Source: Acanthopleura granulata
Taxonomy: Eukaryota > Mollusca > Polyplacophora > Chitonida > Chitonidae
Assembly: GCA_016165875.1 (NCBI GenBank)
Contig: JABBOT010000004.1
Location: 15,873,672-15,937,671, forward strand
DNA length: 64,000 nucleotides
Direction: 5' to 3'
Positions 1 through 13,001 of the stretch are shown in pieces; position 1 is the stretch's first letter; the number at the start of each line of letters is the position of its first letter. Under the pieces are notes generated by a model, which saw only the letters and a program-made list of their open reading frames with translations, ran no database searches and had not been told where the DNA came from. The position numbers and the translations under genes were made by a program.

Positions 1-3000
1 GGGTGATGGGCAGGGCTTTACACTTCTGCCTCTGGCTAGCACATACAGTTTATATCAATAGACGCTTTCTGCAGCAGCTCCATGAATGCTTGCTTGGTCA
101 TCACGGACAGGATAAGTAAAACCTGTATATACATACAGATGTCCATCTCTATATTAATCCTGCTTTCCTCCCCTTAGGATAGTATTAACAATTTATACTA
201 CTTGTACCTACACGCTGACGCCATACTCAAGTTGGCAACATTCAAAGTGAAATCCAATAACAGCGCCCACACAACTCTTTGGGGAGGAAATAAAAACAAT
301 GGAGGGTGCCAGGTGTGTCATTAGTTAGATTGTCAATCCAGAGCCTGCGAAAAAAGAAAGCCCAGGCCAGTGAAACTGAATGGCGTCAAACTGGATTCCT
401 AAATACTGGCGTCAGTGCATTCAGACATACAAATGCAGCGAGATGCACTAGCTGGAGGGCAACCAAAGTCTCTTGTGTTAGAATCAACAAGCCATGGAAT
501 CGAGTAGTTTCCTTTTCAGCTGGTATGATGCAATCAATATCCGCTGACTCATAAGGAAGGTTGCACAACTGTAACAGGTGATGAAGACTGATGAGTGAAT
601 GGGAAAAAACCTGGAGAAATAGGATTCAAATGATACCATAAGCTGCTCTTCAAATTCCTATCACCACTGTATTAATTATGCCCAATACAGTATACTGGCA
701 ATTATGACTACATGTTCACCTCACCAGATTGATACAGCCATGGTGAATCTGGCAAACCACAAGCTTCAACTGTTAAAAACAGACAGGGAAGCAATCCCTA
801 CCAATAAAACATGAGTCTAATCTGCTGTGACCCATCTCGCATGACACAGCTCGATAAACCCTCATCGGCTTCAAGCATGATTAAGTAAAATGCTTAAAAA
901 CAATGAGAAAAGTAATCAATTAGAAAAGATAAAAAACCTGAAGATTAGGTGTTTGTGTGACTCGCCACTTTTCCCTACCAACAATAAGATTTAATGAACA
1001 AAACAAAAACATCTTCATGTACCTTTCATGTTTTACACTGAACAATAAAGGTACTCAAGCAAGAAAATCATACCAGCTTCATGCAGATATCTACTACAGA
1101 AAGATGTGAAATTTAAAATGACCCTTATTTTGACATTCCTTACCTAGATTACATCTCTACACCCTATTGCGCTTGGTGTCTTCAATGCACCAGAATGCAA
1201 TCAATAAGAGGGTGTGTTTTACAGTAAGTAAGTTTTATCAAACAGTTAAGTAGTGACTACAGGTAACTTAGAAGTGACATACCGCACACAAATACTAAAC
1301 AATAGGTAACCTCTAAATGGGTAATATCAAACCACAAAACATGTCAAGAAAAGGTATGCCAGCAGATGTTTTAATTCCACGCACAAGGTGATACTGATAA
1401 TATCTAGAGATTTTCAAACAGTTGTTTTGAGAAGATAGGTGAAAATCAAAGACAGAGATATCATTCAAAAAGGACCTATATGTATATATCTGACACAGTG
1501 CCTTAGAGGAAGGGTGAGTAGGTGAGGAGAAGGATAACTGATGAAAAAATAACCGATGGTCTAAGTGTACATATATGAATTTGAGGGGCAATAATACAAA
1601 TGTGAAAGTTAACGGCTAACTCCAGAAAGAGGGCATTTCCATGGCATTAAAATATGAAGATCACAATGTCTTAAACCACAAGGATACACTTCTGGGGCCA
1701 GTTGTTCAAATGTGGATTACAAGTCAAGCCAGGCTTAAAACATAATACTAGTTTTGTCATCAATAAAGACAGGCCCTAATTCCTCAACTTTTTCACATAT
1801 GAAATTTTTGCACATTTTTAATTTGATTTTGTAGACAACAAGTACACTGGTTTTATTGGGCAGTTCCAGGGCTTCACAAAAAGTATAATTTTATTTGTCT
1901 GCACAGAATAATGCCTTCAGATTATGCTTAAATAAATGCCTGGCAAACATGTGAAAAGGCTGAAGAATAACAGTAAAACATAATGCTAGTCTTGTTTTCA
2001 TACAAAAATAATGAAAATATGGCCCACAATAAAATTAATGCCAGACTTAACTTCTAATACACTTTAGAACAAATGGGCACTGCAAACTTCAAATGTATAT
2101 GAAATAACTACAGCAAGCCATAAGCAAAAGAACATACAAAAAAACATGTGGATTTGGACTCATGCCATCTGTTAAAGAACTGAAATAACCTCCCATGGCT
2201 GGCATGAATAATTCAGCAGCAAGAAGAATGCAAATATAAAGATACTAATACACATATGCAGTGACTGCTTATCAATTCTTCAAACCAACAGCCAAAACAT
2301 AAATAATTTAGTAGTTTATTATTTCTTCCTGTATGCAAAGATATACCTGAATACCAAAACTTGAAGCATCTCTAGAGGAAACATTTGTAAATTTCGGAAC
2401 TAATATGAATAAATTCCTTTATATTCAGTGTAGAAGAAAACAACGGCTGATATCTGAGAACACTGCTATGTGTTTGTAAGAAGACATTCCCCAAGGCAAT
2501 CAACACAGGAGATGTATTTCTGTACATGTAGGCGCCAGGCCAACTTTGCATGACTACCTTAAATATACATGGTCACAAGCACACAAATAAGAAGTAACAT
2601 TCACAGGAATTATGTACCATACACACACAGCAAGCGGCTAAAGTGTATCAGACTTGAGTTCAACAAACACTGTTCAAGAGCACTGCCTTCTTGTGTTTTC
2701 TATTAACTTGGTTTCTATCCGTAGATATGTAAGCCGTTCAAACAGATGCATGTACATGTACCTATTAATTATCATGATGCTGAAATTTGTGCACACATAA
2801 ACTTTCAAACATTTCATATTTGTTTATTTGTAATTTAAGAGTCAAAAAGGGTTAAATATTTAGGACAACAGGACACACAATCTGGAATATATAAAAAAAA
2901 CATGAAAGGCTTGCTGCATTCAGTTTTAGTAAATCGTCGCAAATACATGTATCATGTAACAAAAAAACAACATGAAGATCTTCTTTTAGTGCTATCATTT

Positions 3001-4600
3001 TAATATAGATCTCATGATACAGAAGTCAGATTTTTTTTTAAATAAGATGAAGTGACCATTGAATACAATAGGTAGATTTGCTCCAGCAAGTTTTCAAAAC
3101 GTGGTTTTCAGTAATCATGAAACCCAGATTACTTAAATGACGTTTTACACACCCGTATGAAATCAGTAAACTACATGGGATTTCTCATTTGCTCTCATTT
3201 AAAATACACATGTACAAGTATTTATTGCTGAATGCACATTAAATGTCAAGGCAAACTCAAGACAACAGAAGGCAGGCAACTCATGGGTTTATATCACAAA
3301 TCATGCTTACCTCCCTTGATAAATCTAGCCTTCAAATGTTACATTAATTCCATACACATCAATTTCACCATTCAGTTTCTGCTTTCCAATTGTATCATTT
3401 CTTCTTGGGTACCCACATTTAACCATAGAAATTATCATTGTAATCTTTATAATCTGTGGCAAAATTGTTGACATCTGACAATGAAAAGCCTCTAGTAAAC
3501 ATCTCATGGAGTCACAGGGGATATACATACAACAAACAGATTGTATTTCACCACATTAAAATCTACGTTTCACATATTACACGTTTCATATGAAACACAA
3601 GAAGAACAGCTGGTAATTTTGAACTTTCTTTACATGTATATCTCACATGTATCTTGTGTAGAATAAAAAATTAAACAACTTCATATAAATATGTAAAAAA
3701 TATATCTATATCATATACTTTTAAAGTATATTGAAAATGTATGAAGTACAAATTTAAGTTTGAATATATATTTAATTGGTTTTGTACTCTTTGTTGAAAC
3801 TGTACCTAATATTAATCTAATACTGAAACACCAAAATCAATCATTAAATATGGTTGCATGACAAATGAATGCATACATACTGCATATATATGAATACAAC
3901 TTCTCACCTTGAAAACATCATGAGAACTGAAAGGACAAACATTTACATCACTTTGCCAAGAAACAAAGATAGCTATCTCCACTGCCGAGTTAATGTTCGA
4001 GGTCCAACTGAAAATGTTTCCAATGCTACCAGATTCAAGAAAATGCATACTGATGCATTCCAACCATCACAAGCACCCCAAGTCCAAGACAAGATATGTT
4101 TGACACATCAAGCATCATGAGCCATCTTACATTTCAGCAAACATCTTTTTCTGTTAAAGATGTTTGTAAAAACAGAAAAAAAATGAAGAGCCTACAATTG
4201 CCTGTACTCTGGATGTCTGGGGCTCTAAGAGGTTGCTCTTTTTTTTTGGTTTGTTTTTCATGTTTTTATAATGTATCCTTACACACTACACATAGGAGGT
4301 ACATGTATGTAGGAAATGATGAACTGACAAAAGGGAGATAACTGGGCATAGGCAAAACGTGCTACATGTACATTATATACATGTCACTAACATACGCTAA
4401 ATAAGAAATTTATAGTACAGTGTGACATTTATGCTAAACATTTACATGTGCATATGGACAAAAGCAAAATTTTAATAAAATCTCCTTACAATTTGGAATC
4501 AGGATTGGCACTGTCTTAAATTTTTGCTACCTTTATACAATGAAATTAAACTTTCCTACAAATGTCATCTTTTCCCACTAATATTAATAATTCCTTCGGG

Positions 4601-4643
4601 ATATTTTCTTTCCTTATATTTGGGATATAAGGAAGGAAAATAT
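4601..4643. repeat. Near-perfect hairpin, 19-bp arms
   Basis: The arm at 4601-4619 (ATATTTTCTTTCCTTATAT) pairs with the arm at 4625-4643 (ATATAAGGAAGGAAAATAT). There is one mismatch, which would be a G-U pair in RNA, and a 5-base spacer. The right arm is followed by an A-rich run. It could be a simple foldback or a cruciform-prone sequence. It is too short and AT-rich to call a microRNA precursor. Confidence 0.6.
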
Positions 4644-4684
4644 AGTAAAAAAAAAAAGATATTAAAAAACATCTCCATTCCTAG

Positions 4685-5010
4685 TAATGCCTACTGAGTC
4701 AGCCCACAGATAGCCCCTGTTTTTAACATGGAGCTCATGGCAGGAGTCGGAGTCAGTCTGGGCCTGTCTCCCAAGCACTCCATGGATTCTATTCTCCTAG
4801 ATGTTAAGACAGTTCCTTATCTGAGCTCCCCTGCTGCTGTAGTTTACATAGTCCAAGTGAAATGTAATCTAGGGCTTGAGTGGGTGCCCTAACCTCTAGT
4901 TCTCCTCCCCTACCCTCAACTCCTAGGATGCTATGCAGCAGACTTAATATAGGCCTCAGCAAGTCAGTCAGCTGTGGCCCTTTACCCCCAGCAGGCATGT
5001 TACATGCTAC
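4685..5010. promoter_or_regulatory. GC-richer intronic island, candidate cis-element
   Basis: This stretch stands out from its AT-rich surroundings by higher GC and higher complexity. It contains an AP-1-type site (TGAGTCA, in 'ctgagtcagc' near 4694), a GATA-type site (TTATCT near 4815), and an E-box (CAGCTG near 4969). Such motifs occur by chance, so the call rests mainly on the compositional contrast inside an otherwise featureless intron. Function is inference. Confidence 0.2.
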
Positions 5011-6519
5011 ATGTACACTGACATGTAAGCTTACACATACATTAGCATCTCTGAGATACATGCATGTACACAATTTGGCTGATGGTTCTAAAACTTGTGT
5101 GCACGTGCAGTGTAAATGTACGTCAGAAGAAATGTTTCTATATGTGCATCACTGGTGCCAATAGTTAGCACTGGAGGATAAGACTAAAGGATACAAGTAA
5201 TAAAATGGCTTTGGTGCAATGTGTTTAAGCTCTCAGACAGCCTTCGCAATTCTGAGTATAATATTATCACCAGTTCCTTGTACCTGGATGTTTTGATATA
5301 TCAGCCCACAATTTCTCTATACGAAAAATTGTAGCACAGTCTAAAATGTTGAATAAAAATGTACAGTCTTCAAAGTGGGCTAACATTTCCAAACAAATGC
5401 GGGGCTAAGTAAATTTAAATCCTTTGAAGAATTTCCGTATTTGTTTTGTTTTTTTTTTTAGAGGTAATTACCCAAGATGATCTAACTGCTGCAAGTATTT
5501 GCTTATTTCAAATCTCACATTACCATGTTGAAAAGGGTCATGCTGCCTATTTGCACATGGACTGGCCACAACTGCCTTAGCACTGCTTCAGCAAAGGGAG
5601 ACCACTTTGACCGACACAGGAACACAGTTCTTCGCGTACGTGTACTCTGGGCTGATGGAATCTTAAAAGGTTTTGGACAAGTTCAATAACTTGAATCAAA
5701 CTTGAAGAAAAAAAGTGGTGTGGCTGTGTGACAGGTCTTTTCACCTGCCAAATACCATACTAAGAGAGTAGAGAAACAGGGAGCAAGAAAGGTTAAGAAA
5801 GGCAACTGAAATCCTTATCCCCCTATGCCAAGGGGGGTAGCTTGGGCTTTGGGCTGTATCATTTCAGGAGACAAATATTTGTGTTCATGCTGTACGTAGG
5901 CAAACTGTACAGGGTTAGAAGGGGATGACATACAATTACACAGAGGATGTCGTAAATAACCTAACAACACAAATGAGGGCACTACATGTGCCAGTACATG
6001 ATACCATTAACTTCACTAATCATAATAATGGCATACGTATATAAAACTGAGCTACATGTTTGTTTTCATGATACTTCTGAATAAAATGTAGCACTTCGGC
6101 AAATATGTTAGTCTTTTAAAACCTGAAACTGAAAAGTGTTATTATAATGCTATATAAAACGTAGGGCACAGAAACTGCTTGAGTTGGAATATGTGCATCA
6201 CTTACATGTATTCCCTTCTTTAGGAGCATTAACAATACATGTATATATTTTTTATGCAAAGAACACACCAAAGAAGGGTTAGTGGGCCACTGTACATTGT
6301 AAGGTGTATGTGCAGAACGTGCTAAACAAAAGAAATCTATATATAAGTAGTGTATGTGATCATTGCCTTAGAATTCATAAAGCTTTTCCTCCTGCTTTTT
6401 AGTCTTTGGTTGTCAGTGCTTGTATAGCAACTTCTTTCAAATAATTCTTCTGTCAAATGATTTCTGTTTATTTAAGAAATACTGCTTGAAAGAGCTAATT
6501 TATACACTGACATGACCCT

Positions 6520-6770
6520 CCAGCTGTCCCAACTGTTTTAGTCTCCATAGAAGCCTAACAGCCCTGCCAGGGGGTTAGGCTAAAGGGTGCAAAGACTCTT
6601 TAGTTCCCCTACCCCAAAGGGCAACAGTCTGTGACCCCAAACAGTCCCCTTATCTGCTCTCCCTTGGCTTCTTGTTCCCAGACACAGAAACCCAACCAGA
6701 TAAAGGCCGCCTTGAGCAGTCAGAGCAGCCTGGACTTCTCTCAACACTGATAAAACCACCGCCCTGCTTT
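6520..6770. promoter_or_regulatory. Intronic island with three GATA-type motifs
   Basis: WGATAR-type motifs occur near 6650 (TTATCT, minus orientation), 6699 (AGATAA) and 6748 (TGATAA), all within about 105 bases of a GC-richer, complex stretch in the presumed intron. Clustered GATA sites are typical of metazoan enhancers, but the motif is short and the genome AT-rich. Confidence 0.2.
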
Positions 6771-9163
6771 TGTTTTTGTTTTTCTATATTTAGTTCCTTA
6801 TAGTTAATGGATAATACCAAAAAATTTAGATGTTTATACATCCATTTTCTGCAGCTGACTGTTGGAGTTAAATTGTGTGGGGTCTAAAAGATTTTGATGA
6901 CTGTAAGTATTCATTTAGATCATCATCAATATCAAAGCTTTAGGTAAACGGAGACATCAGAAAGTGTGCCTTAGCTGCATCTTGGGGATTCATCATAAAA
7001 TATCCATATTAATACACATTATACTTGGCTATTAATTCACTAAAAAATCAGCTAACAAAGCTGACCTATCAAATCTGAGAGGGACAAAACCAACAACAAC
7101 CAAACAAAATGTATCTAGATGTACTCAACATGAACAGAAAATCAGGTAAACCATGCAACATCATTATGCATATGGAAAGCCTTCTCACATGTCCATAAAG
7201 TCATTGCAAATCAAGGGAGAACTCAACTTCAAAATATGACTCCCTGGCTCAATGGTTTAAATGAGTGAAGTTTGAAGTGTGATGGACAAATTATTAACAG
7301 GGGTGGGAATATACAATATTGAAAATTATCCACAAAAGATAATTTTGTGTCAAGTACAGTATATCCCTTTTATTTTCTTGGTAAGTATAAAGAAATTTTG
7401 CCACTTTAATATGAACTATGAGTTACATGTACACAAAACTGTCATGACAACATTTTTCTATTGGGTAAGCTCGATGATAGCATTTCGCAGGATATCCAAG
7501 TAAAGGATGAACTAGCAATCTTATACATTTATACATATTTGCAATACAAATAATGATCACATATATCCCTGTAACATTTATAACATGCTGGAAAAGCTTG
7601 TGATCTTCAGCGTTTCTCTAGCTATTCATATACTTTATAACACATGTAGTTAGGTTACTAACCATGGGTCAACAAAATTTGGCATGTTTGAATGGTGGGC
7701 TGTCACTTCCCCACGCCCACATGTGCCCACACCCAATGGAGCTGTATTGAATCTGCTTCTTCAGCTGGCACCCAAAGTAATTAAGCTGATTAATCATGAC
7801 TGACTGAAAAACTAGCCCACATCTACAGTTGCACATTTATAGATTAACCTAGGAATTTTTAGCTTCAGTTCGTACTTCTGAAAAATTAGAAGTACATGAG
7901 TTAGTACTAGAGAAAGTTCGATCAGAGGAAATGCTGATTTCAGTTGGTCCAGTAACAGTAAAATCTGAATTTTCTACCTACCAACCATACATGTACCTCA
8001 CAATGTAGTATCTAGCATGGTTTTGTATTAATTCCCCTTAGTAATTCGATCTATTTGCCAGGCCATCTCTAAAAACTAATCTGGCCTGAAGTCTTGATAC
8101 TATTTCAAGAAAAGGAAAATTCATGATTTCTGTAAGTATCTTATGTAGATTCAAAAAGCACAAAAATTTTGTCATTCCATTAAGAAGCTTTATATTCATC
8201 AATTTTACAAAATTATATTTTAAACAAAGTCAATGTGTAACTTTATATTTATTTTTGCTGTACTGTAACACAAAAAGAGAGTTTGTTTTTTTTAATTTTG
8301 ACCGCCCAGAGCCACATATCCATGTACATATACAACAGTGATTAGGTGACACTAAGATAAATCTAAATGTACATGTGATTAATGCGAATAATGCAACCTG
8401 CTGATCAAGGCACCTGTACTGTACAGTGCAAGGTACAGTTAAATGTGTATGTACCCTTCAACAAGAAAATGGGGCTCATAGTAACAGGTGCTGTGCCCTA
8501 CTTCTTGAGAACACGGCATAGTGATTTCTGGGATTGAAAATCTTCAGAACAGTGTCTGATTCAATCCTAGCTAGGCAGCAGTCAGGTAAAGTTCAGCAAA
8601 CACCAAAGTACAAACACAATCCCAGGTAAGACATGAGTCATTCTTCAGTCATCCCTGAACAACACTAGATATACCTTTTTTTCACCTGACCAGATATGTC
8701 ATTATTTGAGAATATTGCATCAAGCATGTTGGAATGTAATCGGTAGAATGAGGTGTTGACAAGCTGGCTTTATCATGAGGTGTACACATGTACAAGTCTT
8801 AATTCCTGGTGCACAAGAACTGCACAAAAGCCTTGAACATGTTGGCTACACATATCACAGTGCCCCAAATCAGTGGGTTGTCACATTACTTGCTCCGGAA
8901 TAAACAAGTCTTACATCACCATAGGTAGTAATTAATATCTGCACAATCCATCCCACATACCTGACCCACAAATCACAAGTAATGACAAAATTTATTACAA
9001 CTGCAAATAAATGAAAGTGGAATTAAAAGTGTTAGTGTGCATTTATTGTTTTTAATTTCACAACCACCACCTGCCAGTAAACAGAAAACCATACAAATAT
9101 GAGGCTCTCGAATACTATAAGATCTCTTCTGTTGATTACAAACATGTATTCACTTGTGATGTA

Positions 9164-9392
9164 TGACCCAGAGGCCTCCCACACCAATGAGGTCGATGTA
9201 AGTTCAAGTTCAGCTCATGCTGGCTTTCTCTTCGGACCTACATGAGAAGGTCTACCAGCAACCTGCGGATATTCGTGGGTTTTCTCCAGGTTCTGCTCAG
9301 TTTAATCTCACCATAATGCTTGCCATCATCATTTAAGTGAAATATTCTTGAGTATGGCATAGAACACTAATCAAATAAATAAATAAATAAAT
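9164..9392 (+). mobile_element. SINE family A, 5'-truncated, with 10-bp TSD
   Basis: This is a tRNA-derived SINE in plus orientation. It has a B-box-like 'gttcaagttc' near 9212, the family body ('ccagcaacctgcgg', 'gaaatattcttgagtatgg') and a 3' tail of AAAT repeats ending at about 9391. The tRNA A-box end is missing. A perfect direct repeat, TTGTGATGTA, flanks it at 9154-9163 and 9393-9402. This is the target-site duplication expected from LINE-driven insertion. Confidence 0.8.
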
Positions 9393-11321
9393 TTGTGATG
9401 TAAGATTGCACAAGTTTATTTCTACACAAAATCAAATTTGAGCAGACCCATTTGCTGAGAAACGAATATGCATGTACATGTATCAGATATTTCTGACATT
9501 TTTAAAACTTCACTGCATAACTCTTCCAAAATGTAAAACACAAATAATTGCACATAACCTTATCAGCTTTCTTTGAAGCCAACCAAACCAAACTGTTTTG
9601 GATGTTTTTCTAACAAAATCACAATTTTTCTAACCCGGCTCCCCTTTCACTGTGCCAATGTAAATATCAGCACAACACAAACTCTGGTCTAAACTGCAGA
9701 AGAAGCTTTAGTTTAAATTCAACTATTATCAATCATTTACTCTGTCAACACCTCCTTAGCAACACAGTAATTTCCTTACAAAACACAGGAGTCCTATATA
9801 ATCACACTTTGCTAATTAGCATACTGGTACAAGAAAAAGCACATACATATAAGTGTAACATTGTTTATTAGCATAGATTTGTCGTAAGTCTGAGATGAGA
9901 ACACCAGACATGACACCAATTAAAACATAATAAGCCATATTGGGTCAACCAGTGCTTGGTCAGTCAGCTACATCTAATTTCCACGGAAGGAACTTTTTAA
10001 AGATGGAACCCCCATTCTTTAAAATCACTGAGGAACTAAACTACATATATGTTGACAGAGTATTGCAATGCATGCGAATTTAACCTCAACTTCAACATGA
10101 CGTAATACTGTGAGATAACAAAAAAACACGAATTATCCTTAACCACTTCATCATCAATGCACAAAGCATACATACATTGAACTCTGGCATGCATGTACTT
10201 GTGCAGGTATATAAAGGCCTGCTTACGTGTACATGTACCAAAATGGCACGAGGATTCTTTATGGTGTATTCAGGACAACACTGTGAGAATGAAGATCGGC
10301 ATCTTCAAAGATAATTTATGTGGCTCACATTTATGGCAGATGTTCATGTTCAGCCCTAATAATAAAGACATGTAACTTACAGCTTAACCCTAACAATCTT
10401 CTGCTCCACTAATGGAGGGGTTATTTCTACTGGTGATAATATTCATGTATCACAGATGTGCAAGCGGTAAATTATCTGCCACTATACCTATAACTTACCC
10501 TTCTCCTATGCATCTACAGTGGACCATTAGCAACTTAGCATTGCATTTCTGCTTCAAATCTAATAAGTCACTAAGAATATATATACAAGTACATGCATAA
10601 ATTATTTTATGATATATGTTATGATCTGAACTTGAGTTGATAAAGGTTCAGATAATGTTTTTTCTATTATTAATGTTTAAAGTTCTCCAAATCTTAAATC
10701 AATAAGATCAATACGGTACATAATTTACTCTTACATTTACAGGTAAATTTTGTATACAAAATGCGTGAGATAATTTCACATAAACATTATCCTGTGTCCA
10801 ATGTGGGAAAAAAACATTTTTTTTAAATCATGATTAACAGAAATATTTATATAAATATACACTGCAAAGTCTTATGAAAGCGGCTCTGTAAAGGACATTG
10901 TTTCCTTTTGTCCAAATGCCATGGATAATTCAGCAATTCTTACAATGAAACCAATGATTCACTCCTTAGGGAAAGCAGCTTCATGCTTGTATAAAAAAAA
11001 CTATTCACAGCAATTTTAATATTTGCTATGACCTTAAAGCAGGGAGACAGCAGAAGGCATTTTATTCTAAGTGTTTTTCATTTCTAAAGAAAAAACAAAC
11101 AGTATTGTTTGATGACGTAGTTGAAACAGAAGTATACGTAAAACCTTTACACTTTTGGGACATTCGGAGAGAAACAAGTGATTAATCTATTCTGCAAGGT
11201 GCAGTTCCAGAAAAGGCTCACAGCTTCACCGATTTCTTCAGGGAAGTGCTGTGTGTTCCTAGGTCAGGATAATCCTATTTAGAAATTTCCACATCTGCAG
11301 AGATTGACTGGTGATTTCCAG

Positions 11322-11334
11322 GTTGCCATGGCAA
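11322..11334. promoter_or_regulatory. Near-palindromic RFX/X-box-type site
   Basis: The sequence is GTTGCCATGGCAA, one base short of the full palindrome GTTGCCATGGCAAC bound by RFX winged-helix factors. A K50-homeodomain (Otx-like) core TAATCC lies about 50 bases to the left (11270-11275). The surroundings (11160-11400) are more complex than the flanking intron. Factor binding is inference from known motif preferences. Confidence 0.35.
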
Positions 11335-12965
11335 ATTAAATCAGCCACATTTAAATTCTCTGCTCTTATATCTGCAATGATTGCTCAACACTGGAAAGAA
11401 ATAAAAAAAACCCTGTTAGTTGTCAAGACATGGTTCTTAAACGCAGCTTCTTCCTATCATTGAATTTCTCTTGAGAATCCTCTGCTACTTCAGGACGGCA
11501 ACTTAACACATTTACTTCCTCCCACATCTATTAGGTTTTCTGCCAAAGACTCCAGAGTAGGTGCTATGTATCCAAGAACACCATTAGTTATACAATACAT
11601 CAATTTATACATGTACATACATGAATAACCCATAATTCATACATGACCTTTATTTTTAATTTCCCTTGACAATGGAATAACATTGGCTGTACTAAAACTT
11701 GCCAATGCATCCTGTGAATAACAGAATATGACAACACTACAGATGTATGGCAGATGTAACTATACCAGCAGTTAAAGTGACACTTTTCTGACTTCATAAA
11801 TTCAAAACCAACAAATACCATGGTCATAAGAACACAGTATATATGCATCTTCATTAATTAGTGCATGAAATTTAATTCTACAACCATTTTCACCTAAAGT
11901 AACTGTAAGGTGTGGAGTATGTTATTCATTCCTGCCCATGTCATGAAGTATTGTGGGCACACAGGTAATGAAGTACTCATGTGCAACAAGACAGCAATGG
12001 TCAATCGGGTGCCATAAAAGGTATGCCACTGGTATAACACTTTAATTTTTGAACTAGCAGAAATGAATACTATCACACCAGTGGGTGGAGCATGTAAGAC
12101 CACTGTCATGTTTTGCTAAAAAAGAAGCCTGTAGCTTGCTCAGTGAAATGCACAAAATTATGACGTGCTCAGATATGATAATAATTCTCCTGCAGTCAAC
12201 TCAAGCAGGCCTTTTATGTAAACACAAAAAATTGTTGAGTTTGCGAAGTTATTTATTGCTCCTAAATGTAATATTCTCACCATAAATATTTTTTTTAAGC
12301 TATGTACCTCATTTTTTTTACGTCACAGATAAAACTATCTGTAATTCATTGCACTGCATTTTCGGGTTGAATTTTATTTCAGTTCTTGTTTTATCACCTT
12401 ACCACCCTCAATTAATCAAATAGTAAATATTTTAAGGAATACTTCAAAGTTGATTTACAAGTGCACCACTGCACTAAGACTTTATATCAGAGTGAATGTA
12501 CAATGGTTTACAGTTCCATGATAAAAGATAAACTTAAGGTATTCTGATCTGGAGTAATATTTACACTGTGGGGTTCCAGCTGTATGTAACTGTGTCCAAA
12601 CACTAGGGTGGTAAGTTGATCAGCCCCATCTGGACAGTATCATATCCTCTCATCTTGATACTGACTACAAGGACAAGACTCCCACATGGACAAGCTAACA
12701 CTCAAAACACACCATCTGGAAAGGAGCTTTGGGCAGCCAACCCTAGTGGGGGAAGCAATAAAATAGTACTCCAAGTTCCATAAATAACCAATTGACCAGA
12801 CAGCCATTCCTCCTAGCCATGGAAACCTTAAAACATTTATATGCAGAAAGAAATAATGAGTAATTTCTCTTCCTTGTGGCTCTGCACTGTGACACAAAAG
12901 AGCCAGGTACTAGGCAATGTACATCAGGGATGCATACAGGGTCTTATTGTGTCTTTCATAAGGCC

Positions 12966-12969
<4 letters not shown>

Positions 12970-12999
<30 letters not shown>
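12970..12999 (+). repeat. Poly(A) run, 30 bases
   Basis: An uninterrupted run of 30 A follows 'ggcctctt'. It may be the tail of a retroposed sequence, but no clear SINE or gene body is recognisable directly to its left. Confidence 0.9.
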
Positions 13000-13001
<2 letters not shown>

